A stretch of DNA of 64,000 bases, taken from Verrucomicrobiia bacterium. GTDB lineage: Bacteria > Verrucomicrobiota > Verrucomicrobiia > Palsa-1439. The translations under genes and the position numbers were made by a program. Positions 54,643-63,357 of this stretch are shown one piece after another. The notes under the pieces are model-generated. The model had not been told where the DNA came from. It made no database searches and was given only the letters and a program-made list of their open reading frames with translations. The DNA is taken from positions 1 through 64,000 of the forward strand of contig JAJVHY010000026.1 of assembly GCA_022072455.1 (NCBI GenBank), given 5' to 3'. Positions within the stretch are counted from its first letter, which is position 1. Each line of letters starts with the position of its first letter.

Positions 54643-55983
54643 ATGTTGCCGAAGGAGGTCAATACCATCCATTTTGTCGGTGTTTGCGGCACGGCCATGG
54701 CGTCGGTTGCCGCAACGTGCCGCGCTCTCGGCTACTCGGTCACTGGCAGCGACGAGAACGTCTACCCGCCGATGTCCACGTTCCTCGAACACGCCGGCAT
54801 CCCGATCCAGACTGGTTATCGCGAAGCAAATCTCGATCACCGGCCCGACCTCATCGTCATCGGCAACGCGATGAAACGCGGGAACCCCGAAGTTGAACGG
54901 GCACTCGACGAACGGCTGCACATTTGTTCGTTGCCGGAATTACTTCGGGAGTTCTTCATCCGTGGCAAACATTCGATTGTCGTGGCCGGCACGCACGGCA
55001 AGACGACCACGACTTCGTTGCTCGCGTGGGTGCTCGAATCCGCCGGCAAATCGCCGTCATTTTTGATTGGCGGGGTGCCGAATAATTTTCCCGATGGTGG
55101 TTGCCGGCTGGGGAAGGGCGCGCACTTCGTCCTCGAAGGCGATGAATACGACACCGCCTTTTTCGATAAGCGCAGCAAGTTCGTGCATTACCTGCCAGAC
55201 ACGGTCATCCTGAACAACATCGAATTCGACCATGCCGACATCTTTGCGGATCTGGCAGCGGTCAAACGCGCGTTCCGGCAACTCGTCGCCATCGTGCCGC
55301 GGCGCGGGCTGATCATCGCCAACGGTGACGACGCCAACGTGCGTGAAGTAGTGGCCGGCGCTCAAGCGCGAGTGAGATATTTTGGCTTGCCGGAATTTGC
55401 GGGCTACCGGCTTTCGCTGCCGGGCGAGCATAATCAACGCAACGCGGCGGCGGTTGCCGTTTGCGCGACGGAACTGGGATTGAGCCGAGAGCAAATCCAG
55501 ACCGGGTTTGACACGTTTACCGGTATCAAACGCCGAATGGAAGTGCGCGGCGAGGCAGCCGGGGTGACGGTGCTCGATGATTTTGCGCATCATCCGACCG
55601 CGCTTGTGGAAACGATTCGCGCCATCCGGCTGAAGTATCCGCAGCAGCGGGTATGGGCGTTGTTCGAGCCGCGCAGTAATACGACACGGCGGAATATTTT
55701 CCAGCGGGAGTTGGGGGAGGCGTTGGCGTTGGCTGACGGTGTGTACATCACGCGGGTGGATCGCCTGAACGAATTACCGGAACACGAGCGGTTGAATCCC
55801 GAGCAGATGATTGCGTCGCTCCGGCAGCAGGGGAAACCGGCGGAGTATTCGGCGAATGCCGAGGCAATCCTCGCGTCACTGACACCGCAACTTCGGCAAG
55901 GGGACGTGGTGGCGGTGTTCTCGAACGGCAAGTTCGACGGCATCCACGAAAAGCTTTTAGAGCGGTTACGCGTTACCGCTTAG
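54643..55983 (+). CDS. mpl: UDP-N-acetylmuramate:tripeptide ligase (murein recycling)
   Basis: The 446-residue Mur ligase relative re-attaches recovered L-Ala-gamma-D-Glu-meso-DAP to UDP-MurNAc. Seen: VGVCGTAMASVAATCRALG (N-domain), VAGTHGKTTTTSLLAWV (ATP loop), FVLEGDEYDTAFFDKRSKF (the YD/F signature separating Mpl from MurC) and FAHHPTALVETIRAIR. The length fits Mpl. It implies recycling of DAP-type peptidoglycan. It is divergent from ogg and overlaps the PhyH-like stop by 4 bases. Confidence 0.93.
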   Translation: MLPKEVNTIHFVGVCGTAMASVAATCRALGYSVTGSDENVYPPMSTFLEHAGIPIQTGYREANLDHRPDLIVIGNAMKRGNPEVERALDERLHICSLPELLREFFIRGKHSIVVAGTHGKTTTTSLLAWVLESAGKSPSFLIGGVPNNFPDGGCRLGKGAHFVLEGDEYDTAFFDKRSKFVHYLPDTVILNNIEFDHADIFADLAAVKRAFRQLVAIVPRRGLIIANGDDANVREVVAGAQARVRYFGLPEFAGYRLSLPGEHNQRNAAAVAVCATELGLSREQIQTGFDTFTGIKRRMEVRGEAAGVTVLDDFAHHPTALVETIRAIRLKYPQQRVWALFEPRSNTTRRNIFQRELGEALALADGVYITRVDRLNELPEHERLNPEQMIASLRQQGKPAEYSANAEAILASLTPQLRQGDVVAVFSNGKFDGIHEKLLERLRVTA

Positions 55984-57089
55984 TAGCTACCGGCAGGCGC
56001 TTTCGCTTCTTCGTCTTTGTCCACCAACGTTGGGTCGGCGATGGCGCAGCCGAGCAGACCATTGTTCATGCTGGCGATGATGCGGGCTGCGTAATCACTT
56101 TGTTGGCGGCGTTCGTTTGCCGGCAATGTGGCGGCGCAGGGGGTGCCGAAGCGGGGTTGCGCGAATGGCAGGTGTGTGTCGCCGCGGGCGAGGATGTGGT
56201 AGCCGTTGGCCATCTTGGTGACGGGATCGGTGCGGGGTGGTTGCAGGTCGGGATCGACACCCCATTGGGTGAAGCTGCGCGCGTTGCAGTAGTGGCTGAC
56301 AAAGCTGCGCCGGAACCGGTCCGTCGTAAAATTCTTTTTGCTGCGGTGCAGGACGTGACCGCCGAAGAAAACGACGTCGCCGGGTTGGGCGGGAACAAGG
56401 ACTTGGTCGTATCGGTTGGCGACGCGGGTGAGCATATTCTGGGAGTCGTCGCTATGGGAGACGCCCTTGACGTAGGTGATGTCGCTGACGAGTTTATCAC
56501 CGAAACCGTAGCCGATTTCTGGGCAGGGCGGATAGACGGGTTCGACTTGGCTGTCTTTGGCAAACCACATCGCGCCGTTGAGTTCGTCGCAGTCATCAAT
56601 TGCGATCCATGCGCCGCAGAGTGTGTCGGGGTGCGTGGGGATGTAATAGGAGTCTTGGTGCCAACCTTGGCCGGGTTTACCGGGCGGCTTGAGGAACAAC
56701 ATCGTCTGCAGCGCGAGAACGTCGGGGCCGATCAGGACTTCGAGCACGTCGAGCACGCGCGGGTGCAGCATGTAGCGCTCGTGGAGCTCGAGTTTGCGGT
56801 GAAGCATATGGAGGCGGAGAAAATATTGTGCTTTTTCGATTGGGGAGAGGTGCGCCGGTGGGGCTTCGAGTCCTTGGGCGGACACGCCGTGGTCCTTATT
56901 GAGATCGCGTTCGGCCATCTGTGCCCGCTGCTCCGGCAGACGGCCTTGCATCAGGTCTTCGGTGTGTTGCCGGAGTTCGGCGATTTCGGCGGGGGAAACC
57001 AGGCCGGGGATGACAAGAAAACCATCACGACGAAAACGAGTGTATTGTTCAACCGTGACTTGGTATCGGTCGAGCATGGTGGCGTTCAT
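55980..57089 (-). CDS. Phytanoyl-CoA dioxygenase (PhyH) family protein
   Basis: The 369-residue Fe(II)/2-oxoglutarate oxygenase has GQGWHQDSYY (His-x-Asp iron ligands), a distal His in FGGHVLHRSKKN and a 2-oxoglutarate Arg in FRRSFVSHY. A bacterial PhyH subgroup with DCDELNGAMWFAKDSQ is evident. The substrate is unknown. The ATG at 57089 (MNATMLDRYQV) is chosen over a long extension without homology-like features. It stands alone behind a 462-bp gap. Confidence 0.82.
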   Translation of the reverse strand: MNATMLDRYQVTVEQYTRFRRDGFLVIPGLVSPAEIAELRQHTEDLMQGRLPEQRAQMAERDLNKDHGVSAQGLEAPPAHLSPIEKAQYFLRLHMLHRKLELHERYMLHPRVLDVLEVLIGPDVLALQTMLFLKPPGKPGQGWHQDSYYIPTHPDTLCGAWIAIDDCDELNGAMWFAKDSQVEPVYPPCPEIGYGFGDKLVSDITYVKGVSHSDDSQNMLTRVANRYDQVLVPAQPGDVVFFGGHVLHRSKKNFTTDRFRRSFVSHYCNARSFTQWGVDPDLQPPRTDPVTKMANGYHILARGDTHLPFAQPRFGTPCAATLPANERRQQSDYAARIIASMNNGLLGCAIADPTLVDKDEEAKAPAGSY

Positions 57090-57551
57090 TGGTGGCGGAA
57101 AATAGCCGGCGAGGTGGAGTTCGTCAATCCGTTGCGGTGTGGTGTTTTTCCGGGAAATCAGGCGCAACAAGCGGCCCAAGGCGGTCAGCACCCGGGGAGC
57201 CGGGCAACGCTTCTGACGCAGCCTGTCATCCGCGATGAGGCAAGTTTCCTCGAGCCTGACATGGACTTTTGTGCTGGGTCGATTTTGTCGGGAAATGTTG
57301 CCGGTATTTATCTCGGGCACCTCGACGCGACTTTTCTTCAAAGCTTGGGGGTGACAAAATCACGAAAAAGTCGGCCGCGGCGGTGATCCTCGACAGTTGC
57401 ACCTTCCAGTCCCCACCGGAGAGCGGGGATGACTTGGTTTGTTCCCGCTTCGCGGTGGTGAGATGGGAGGTCGCACAGAAGCGCGACCGTCCAATAAAGG
57501 GATGACGGCCATCTGTGCAGTCGCCCTCCAACTGGACGATCACCGGGCGGG
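57090..57551. other. 462-bp gap between the PhyH-like gene and ilvB
   Basis: Two frames cross the gap but neither resembles a protein family. Short hairpins are present on the minus strand (GTCGC...GCGAC near 57470; CCCC...GGGG near 57405-57425) without a U run. No ribosomal, tRNA or riboswitch signature is recognised. It probably holds the ilvB 3' end and the PhyH promoter. Confidence 0.5.
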
Positions 57552-59381
57552 TTATAGGCCGAGGTTGTCGCCGAGATTGGGTTTGCTGTCGGCGTCCACA
57601 ATGATTTCCCGAACGGTCTTGCCGGCGGGGATCATGGGGAGGACGTGCTCGGTGTAGGGGACGATGACGTCGAGGACGTACGGTTCTTTGGAGTCGAGCA
57701 TGCGCTGCATGGCGGCGCGGAGTTGACTCTTTTTGAAGACACGCTCTGCGGGGACGTTGAAGCCTTTGGATATGGCCACGAAATCTGGATAGACTTTATG
57801 CGGGTGTTCGGGGTCGCCGAGGTACGTGTGGCCGCGGTTCGAGTTGTAGAACTTGTCTTCCCACTGGACGACCATACCGAGGTGCTGGTTATTGAGGACG
57901 AGGGCTTTGGCGGCGATATGTTCGATGTGGGCGGTGCCGAGTTCCTGGATGTTCATGACGAACGAGCCGTCGCCATCGATGTCCACGACCTCTTTGTTGG
58001 GGAAGGCGAGCTTGGCGCCGAGGGCGGCGGGGTAGCCGTAGCCCATCGAGCCGAGGCCGGCCGAGGTGAGGAACGTGCGCGGGTGTTTGATTTTGAAATA
58101 TTGCGCGGCCCACATCTGGTGTTGGCCGACGCCGGTGGTGATGATTGCATCGCCCTTGGTGAGTTCGTCGAGCAACTCGATGGCGTATTGCGGCATGATG
58201 ATTTCGTCCGTCTTGCCGTGGAGGAATTCGCGGACGTATTCGCTCCGCAAGACTTCGTCGTTCACGCGATACCGGAAGGGGAACTTGGCCTTCCATTCGT
58301 TGATCTGGGTGTGCCAGGCTTTGAACGGTTTGCCTTTGACGACTTTGTTCAACTGCTGGAGCGCGTACTTGATGTCGGAGACGATGGGCAGGTGCGCGAC
58401 TTTGTTTTTGTTGATCTCGCTGGGGTCAACATCGATGTGAACGATGGTGCCGTGCTTGGCAAATTCGCTGACTTTGCCAGTGACGCGGTCGTCGAAGCGG
58501 ACGCCGAAAGCGAGGAGCAAGTCGGATTTATCCACGGCGTAGTTGGCGGTGACGGTGCCGTGCATCCCAAGCCATTGCATCGAGAGTTTGTGGTCGGCGG
58601 GAATCGCACCGATGCCCATGAGGGTCGTGGTGACCGGGATGTTGGTTTTTTCGGCGAACTCGATGAGGTCGGCGCTGGCGTTGGCGGAGATGATGCCGCC
58701 GCCGCAGTAAATGACCGGTCGTTCGCTCTTTTCGATGAGGCCGGCAATCTCGTTGACAGCGATTTCGCTGATGCGTTTGTCGGCGTTATAGCCGCGGAAG
58801 TTGAGTTTTTCTGGGAAGACCGGCTTGCAGTGGCCTTGCTGAACGCTCTTCGGAATGTCAATCCAGACCGGCCCCGGCCGGCCTGTGGTGGCGATGTGGA
58901 AGGCTTCTTTGATGACCTGCGGGATGTCTTCGACGTTCAGGATGAGGTAGCTGTGTTTGACGATGGGCACGGAGAGGCCGAAGACATCGGTTTCTTGGAA
59001 GGCGCCTTTGCCAATCATGTGTGACGGAACTTGTCCGGTAATGACGACAAGCGGAATGGAATCGAGATAAGCGTCGGCGACGCCGGTAACGAGGTTGGTG
59101 GCGCCGGGGCCGCTGGTGGCCATGGCGACGCCGGCTTTGCCGGTGGCGCGGGCGTAACCTTCGGCAGCGAAAACGCCGCCTTGTTCATGCCGGGGGAGGA
59201 CGGTGCGAATTTGTTTGGAGCGGGTGAGCGATTGGTGCAGTTCCATGCTCGCGCCGCCGGGATAAGCGAAGACCAGTTCCACGCCCTCGCGTTCGAGGCA
59301 GCGGACGACAAGGTCGGCACCCCGCATCGGGCTGGTTTCGGCGATTGGCTTGGGTTTGATTGTGGTCTGGATCTTACTCAT
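57552..59381 (-). CDS. ilvB: Acetolactate synthase large subunit
   Basis: The 609-residue ThDP enzyme makes acetolactate or acetohydroxybutyrate for valine, leucine and isoleucine. Seen: [20 protein letters not shown] with the catalytic Glu region, [22 protein letters not shown] (FAD contact) and the ThDP motif [16 protein letters not shown]...[14 protein letters not shown]. The length is normal for the biosynthetic (AHAS) type. No small subunit ilvN follows. The promoter lies so close to the ATG that the mRNA is probably leaderless. Confidence 0.95.
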   Translation of the reverse strand: MSKIQTTIKPKPIAETSPMRGADLVVRCLEREGVELVFAYPGGASMELHQSLTRSKQIRTVLPRHEQGGVFAAEGYARATGKAGVAMATSGPGATNLVTGVADAYLDSIPLVVITGQVPSHMIGKGAFQETDVFGLSVPIVKHSYLILNVEDIPQVIKEAFHIATTGRPGPVWIDIPKSVQQGHCKPVFPEKLNFRGYNADKRISEIAVNEIAGLIEKSERPVIYCGGGIISANASADLIEFAEKTNIPVTTTLMGIGAIPADHKLSMQWLGMHGTVTANYAVDKSDLLLAFGVRFDDRVTGKVSEFAKHGTIVHIDVDPSEINKNKVAHLPIVSDIKYALQQLNKVVKGKPFKAWHTQINEWKAKFPFRYRVNDEVLRSEYVREFLHGKTDEIIMPQYAIELLDELTKGDAIITTGVGQHQMWAAQYFKIKHPRTFLTSAGLGSMGYGYPAALGAKLAFPNKEVVDIDGDGSFVMNIQELGTAHIEHIAAKALVLNNQHLGMVVQWEDKFYNSNRGHTYLGDPEHPHKVYPDFVAISKGFNVPAERVFKKSQLRAAMQRMLDSKEPYVLDVIVPYTEHVLPMIPAGKTVREIIVDADSKPNLGDNLGL

Positions 59382-59389
59382 AGCGGGTG

Positions 59390-59419
59390 TTTATACACTT
59401 GGGAAATGGCGGCAAGCAA
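59390..59419 (-). promoter_or_regulatory. Predicted promoter giving a leaderless ilvB transcript
   Basis: On the minus strand TTGCTT (59419-59414) and TATAAA (59395-59390) are 18 bases apart and the ATG starts 8 bases after the -10. There is no ribosome-binding site. The design matches the promoter/ATG spacing of the aromatic leader peptide at 43655. Confidence 0.55.
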
Positions 59420-59423
59420 CGGG

Positions 59424-59465
59424 AAAACAAAACACCCGGTCGCGCCGCGAGGACACGACCGGGTG
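59424..59465 (-). terminator. Intrinsic terminator of the secreted-paralogue operon
   Basis: A perfect 10-bp stem (CACCCGGTCG at 59433-59442 with 59456-59465) is followed on the minus strand by TTTTGTTTT. It ends transcription of the trio at 59487-61764, just ahead of the ilvB promoter. Confidence 0.85.
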
Positions 59466-59486
59466 AGATGCGAGAACGACTTGAGA

Positions 59487-60476
59487 CTAGAACTGCTGGA
59501 TCGTGGAGATGTTGAACGAGCCTTGAATCACTTCCACAATGTTGGTCGCGACGGGCGACGGTGTCGTTTGCGACGCGGAGAACGTGAACGTGCCGCTGGC
59601 CTTTTGCTGCGCGAGATTGAAGGTCGCGATGTACACGGTGCCCGAGAGGTTGCTCGAATAGGTTTTGCCTCCGGCAATGTCAATGACCCCGGTGCCAGCG
59701 CCAGCCGGATATGGACCGGGGCCGACCACGTTGACGGCGGAAATGTTGACGGCTTTCTGCCCGTTCAAGGCCGGCCCGTTCACGGTGAATTGGCCGGTGA
59801 TGTTCACATAGACGCCGGCGGCAGCCGGGGCATTATGTTGAACGCCGTTGATGCGGCATTGCAGGCCGTTCCCGCCACCATCGCCATTGCTGTCGTTTGC
59901 CTTGTCAATGGTCTTAATGGCGCTGAGCAGGCTTTTCAGCGAGCTGCTCAAGGCTTTGGCTGCGAGCGCGAAGTCTGGGGAGGTGCCGGCTTGGTTCAGG
60001 AGATCCTGTGCGGTGTCATGCGCGGTTTGCGCTGAAGTTTTGGCGCTGCCTTCCGGCAGGGCGTTGATTTCGGTTTGGATTTCGTCGAGTTCGGTTTGGA
60101 TCGTGGCGACGAGGTTGCTGAGGCTGCCTTCGAGGAGATCGGAGAGATCGTTGACCACGAGCAGTTCGGTCACGGCTGCTTCGAGCACGAAGTCATCCGG
60201 AAACGCTTTGAGGAGGGTCTTCGAGATTTTGCCCAAGGCTTTGATGTCGCCGGACAAGGTGGTGGACTTGTCAATGGCGGCGATGACCTTGACGCAGGTC
60301 TTGCCTAATTTCTGTTCCACCTTGTCCACGCTGCCGGTCAAGCTGTTGGCGCGGGCGAGTAGTTCGGCGCGCAAGGCGTCGAAGCTGCTGGTCGCGGCCG
60401 CGTGGGCGGCGGACGAGGTTACGAGAATGGCGGTCGTTACGACAGCCGTCAAATGACGAACATTCCTTAGTTGCAT
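59487..60476 (-). CDS. Secreted helical paralogue 1 with extra C-terminal domain, unknown function
   Basis: The 330-residue product starts at MQLRNVRHLTAVVTTAILVT (signal peptide cleaved after SAAHAA). The N-terminal 170 residues are helical and share with the next two genes SVDKVEQKLGK, AAIDKSTTLSGDIK and LLKAFPDDF. A C-terminal beta domain (about 200-330: GLQCRINGVQHNAPAAAG ... GTFTFSASQTT) resembles DUF6252-like lipoprotein domains. It is last of the three and lies directly ahead of the terminator. The function is unknown. Confidence 0.7.
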   Translation of the reverse strand: MQLRNVRHLTAVVTTAILVTSSAAHAAATSSFDALRAELLARANSLTGSVDKVEQKLGKTCVKVIAAIDKSTTLSGDIKALGKISKTLLKAFPDDFVLEAAVTELLVVNDLSDLLEGSLSNLVATIQTELDEIQTEINALPEGSAKTSAQTAHDTAQDLLNQAGTSPDFALAAKALSSSLKSLLSAIKTIDKANDSNGDGGGNGLQCRINGVQHNAPAAAGVYVNITGQFTVNGPALNGQKAVNISAVNVVGPGPYPAGAGTGVIDIAGGKTYSSNLSGTVYIATFNLAQQKASGTFTFSASQTTPSPVATNIVEVIQGSFNISTIQQF

Positions 60477-60584
60477 AGGCTTTCTGCGGATGACTCCTTT
60501 GGTTTTGGTTTGTTTAACCGCGACTGCGCCCGCGGTAGGTTGCGGGAACAAGGCGCGGGTTCGACGAAATGGTAACGGCCGCGA

Positions 60585-61178
60585 TTAGTTCAATTCGATT
60601 TTATCGATGATCTTTTGGGCTTTCGCGGCGGACTTGAGACAGGCGCCGAGAAGCTTCGAAGCTTCGCTCCAAGTCGTGTCGCCGAACGCAGCTTCCAGCG
60701 CATTGGCGGCATCATTGAGCGCGGCTTGAGCCTGGTCGCGATCTTTGCTTTCGGGGAGGGAATCAATGCTCAACTGGAGGTCTTGCAAGATGATGTCGAG
60801 TTGGTCGGCAATGCTGAAATAGCCGTTGACGAGCAGGGTGCGAACATTGTTGGAAAACACCAGTCCGCCGACGATGGTAGGCGCGAATTCATCGGGAAAG
60901 GTCTTTTGCAACAATTTGGCGAGTTTGGCGCTGGCCTTGATGTCGCCCGCGAGTGTGAGGGATTTGTCAATAATCACGATCCCTTTGGTGCAGGCCTTCG
61001 CTAGTTTCTGCTCCGTCTTGTCCACGCTGTTGCTCAAAACTCCGAGCCGATCAGAGAGTTCGGTGCGCAGATCAGTGAAGTTGCTGATAAGCGCGGCGTG
61101 GGATGCCGGGACAGTTCCGAGCAGGGTTATCATGGCGCCGGTCAGAAATGACAAAATACGAATGCGCTGCGACTTCAT
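60585..61178 (-). CDS. Secreted helical paralogue 2, unknown function
   Basis: The 197-residue protein has a signal peptide (FLTGAMITLLGTVPASHAA) and an all-helical mature part with the shared pattern NSVDKTEQKLAKACTKGIVI, IDKSLTLAGDIKAS, LLQKTFPDEF, SLPESKDRDQAQAALNDAA and a final LLGACLKSAAKAQKIIDKI. AGGAGAACTAT precedes the ATG. It sits 25 bases behind paralogue 3. No known family is recognised. Confidence 0.75.
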   Translation of the reverse strand: MKSQRIRILSFLTGAMITLLGTVPASHAALISNFTDLRTELSDRLGVLSNSVDKTEQKLAKACTKGIVIIDKSLTLAGDIKASAKLAKLLQKTFPDEFAPTIVGGLVFSNNVRTLLVNGYFSIADQLDIILQDLQLSIDSLPESKDRDQAQAALNDAANALEAAFGDTTWSEASKLLGACLKSAAKAQKIIDKIELN

Positions 61179-61203
61179 ATAGTTCTCCTGAATTGCCGGC
61201 TGA

Positions 61204-61764
61204 TTAAACGGGCATCGCTTTGGCGATAATTTTCAGGGCCTTCTCGATGTTTTTGAGGCAAGCGCTGAATCGCTTCGTGGTTTCCTGGTAGTCCTCCTGC
61301 TGGAAGAAGTAGGCCGCGGCCTCCAACTCATCCAGGGCATCCTCGTAAGCCGCTTCGGCCTTCTCACGATCTTTGCCGACCGGCAACATGTTGACCAAGA
61401 CCTCCAAGTCGTCGAGTCGGTCACTAAGCGATTCGCCGATGTTGTTGTAGCCTTCCAGCATCAGGGCGTAGAGGTTGTTCGAGACGGCGGCCTCGAATTC
61501 GTCGGGGAACGCTTTGGCCAAAAGTTTGCCCAACTTGAAGCTGATCTTGATGTCGTCAGCCAAATCGCTGACGTCATTGATCATGGCGATGCCTTTGACC
61601 ACTGCTTTGTCTTGTTTCTGCTCATCTTTGTCTTCGCTCCCACCCAACACAGCATGACGCAGGACCAACTCATCGCGCACCGCGAAAAAGTTGCTGGGGA
61701 TACCGGCGGTGGCGGTGCCGACGGCGAAAAAGATGATTGGTAGCAGGCTCACGAGTTTCTTCAT
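61204..61764 (-). CDS. Secreted helical paralogue 3, unknown function
   Basis: The 186-residue protein has a signal peptide (MKKLVSLLPIIFFAVGTATA), then the shared helical module: SEDKDEQKQDKAVVKGIAMI, DIKISFKLGKLLAKAFPDEF, LPVGKDREKAEAAYEDALDE and CLKNIEKALKIIAKAM. GGGAGAAAT precedes the ATG. First gene of the operon. The strong FPDEF and DIK motifs define the family together with the next two genes. Confidence 0.75.
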   Translation of the reverse strand: MKKLVSLLPIIFFAVGTATAGIPSNFFAVRDELVLRHAVLGGSEDKDEQKQDKAVVKGIAMINDVSDLADDIKISFKLGKLLAKAFPDEFEAAVSNNLYALMLEGYNNIGESLSDRLDDLEVLVNMLPVGKDREKAEAAYEDALDELEAAAYFFQQEDYQETTKRFSACLKNIEKALKIIAKAMPV

Positions 61765-61886
61765 ATTTCTCCCTTAAACAGACGATTGGTTGAGTTGCCA
61801 GACTGAAGTGGTTCATACTGCCAACGCACCGGCGTCGTCAAGTTCCGTTTGCTTTCCGGGGCATCAATCACTAGCCTGCCGTCCCG

Positions 61887-63020
61887 ATGGTGGGAAATTT
61901 CCAGATTGAAGCGACCGATCGCACCACGCGCGCCCGTGCCGGTAAGCTGCAAACGGCGCACGGCGTGATCGAAACGCCGGTCTTCATGCCGGTCGGGACG
62001 CAGGGGACGGTCAAATGCATGGCGCCGGGCGAACTGCGCCAGTTGCCGGCGCAGATCATTCTGGGCAATACCTATCATCTGATGATTCGCCCGGGCCTCG
62101 AACTCATCCAAAAGGCCGGGGGATTGCACAAATTCATGAATTGGGCCGGCCCGATCCTGACCGACAGCGGCGGGTTTCAGGTTTTCTCGCTGGCGAAGCT
62201 CCGCAAGATCAGCGAGCGCGGCGTTGAATTCCAATCACATGTGGACGGCCAGACGCTATTCCTCGGGCCGGTCGAAGCGATGGAAGCGCAGACAATTTTA
62301 GGCAGCGACATTGCGATGGCATTCGACGAATGCGCCCCGTGGCCGTGCGACCGAGAATACGCTTGCAGAAGCGTAGACCTGACAATACAGTGGGCGGCTC
62401 GCTGCCGGGAAAAGGGTCTCGGCTCGCGACAATTGCTCTTTGGAATCGTGCAGGGCAGCCTGTTTGCCGACCTGCGGGAACGGTGTGCGAAAGAACTCGT
62501 TGCCTTGGACTTCCCCGGCTACGCCATCGGCGGCGTGAGCGTCGGCGAACCCGAACCGGAGATGTTGCAACAAGTTGATGCCGCCGTACCGCACTTGCCG
62601 GCGGAAAAACCCCGGTATGTGATGGGGGTCGGAACGCTGCCGCAACTGGTCCAGATGGTCGCGCGGGGGATTGACATGTTTGATTGTGTCTTGCCGACAC
62701 GCGCGGCGCGTCATGGGAAGGTGTTCACCAATACCGGCTCGTTTTCGATCCGGGCGGCCGCTTGCCGCGAAGATTTTGGACCGTTGGAAGCCGGGTGCGA
62801 GTGTTACGCGTGCCGGGAATTTAGCCGGGCGTACCTCCGGCATTTGATTTGGGCGAATGAGATTTTGGGGCTGCGGTTGTTGACGTGGCACAATTTGCAT
62901 GTGTTTCTGAACCTGTTGCGCCGGGCGCGGCAGGCGATCGGAGCGGGGGAGTTTGGGGAATTTCAGCGCGAGTTTATCGCGCAGTACACGGAGAAAGCTG
63001 ATTATGATGAACGCATTTAG
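61887..63020 (+). CDS. tgt: tRNA-guanine transglycosylase
   Basis: The 377-residue enzyme exchanges guanine for preQ1 at position 34 of QU(N) tRNAs. Seen: GVIETPVFMPVGTQGTVK, LTDSGGFQVFSL (Asp), FGIVQG, GGVSVGEP, DMFDCVLPTRAARHG (catalytic Asp) and the zinc site CECYACREFSRAYLRHL. Its length is standard. The tgt-yajC-secD order is widespread in bacteria. It works in the same pathway as the queC gene at 35269. Confidence 0.95.
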   Translation: MVGNFQIEATDRTTRARAGKLQTAHGVIETPVFMPVGTQGTVKCMAPGELRQLPAQIILGNTYHLMIRPGLELIQKAGGLHKFMNWAGPILTDSGGFQVFSLAKLRKISERGVEFQSHVDGQTLFLGPVEAMEAQTILGSDIAMAFDECAPWPCDREYACRSVDLTIQWAARCREKGLGSRQLLFGIVQGSLFADLRERCAKELVALDFPGYAIGGVSVGEPEPEMLQQVDAAVPHLPAEKPRYVMGVGTLPQLVQMVARGIDMFDCVLPTRAARHGKVFTNTGSFSIRAAACREDFGPLEAGCECYACREFSRAYLRHLIWANEILGLRLLTWHNLHVFLNLLRRARQAIGAGEFGEFQREFIAQYTEKADYDERI

Positions 63021-63354
63021 TTTGTTGGCCATGGGCCCGCCGCCGGGAACTGAACAAGACCCGAAGGCGCAAATGGTGCAGATGATCGCGATGTTTGCGA
63101 TTATGGGCGTGATGTTTTATTTCCTGCTGATCCGGCCCCAAAGCAAGCAACGCAAGCAACAGGAACAACTGTTGAAAAACCTCAAGACCGGCGACAAAGT
63201 GCTCATGAGCAACGGCATCTTCGGCATCATCGCCAACGTCAAAGAGAAGAGCTTCGTCGTCAAAATCGCCGACAACGTGAAGATCGAAGTCGTCAAGAGT
63301 GCGGTCACCACCGTCCTCAAGAGCGATGATGCACCGGCCACCGCGGCGAGCTAG
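63004..63354 (+). CDS. yajC: Preprotein translocase accessory protein YajC
   Basis: The 116-residue protein has one membrane helix (IAMFAIMGVMFYFLLIRPQS) and the conserved LLKNLKTGDKVLMSNGIFGI block of YajC, with a C-terminal tail. YajC associates with SecDF at the Sec translocon. The ATG at 63004 overlaps tgt by 17 bases; ATG 63007 is an equal alternative. Next gene is secD, 3 bases on. Confidence 0.93.
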   Translation: MMNAFSLLAMGPPPGTEQDPKAQMVQMIAMFAIMGVMFYFLLIRPQSKQRKQQEQLLKNLKTGDKVLMSNGIFGIIANVKEKSFVVKIADNVKIEVVKSAVTTVLKSDDAPATAAS

Positions 63355-63357
63355 GCC

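Noticed and set aside
57090-57341. Long N-terminal extension of the PhyH-like protein
   Set aside because: The extra residues are low-complexity-like, lack a domain, and the fold begins at MNATMLDRY.
57428-57465. Plus-strand mini-ORF with Trp and Phe codons (MTWFVPASRWW) that looks like a leader peptide
   Set aside because: It has no downstream plus-strand gene and no terminator/antiterminator; the neighbours are on the minus strand.
57342-57551. T-box or other riboswitch upstream of the PhyH-like gene
   Set aside because: The conserved T-box bulge sequence and a terminator are absent, and only short unrelated hairpins are seen.
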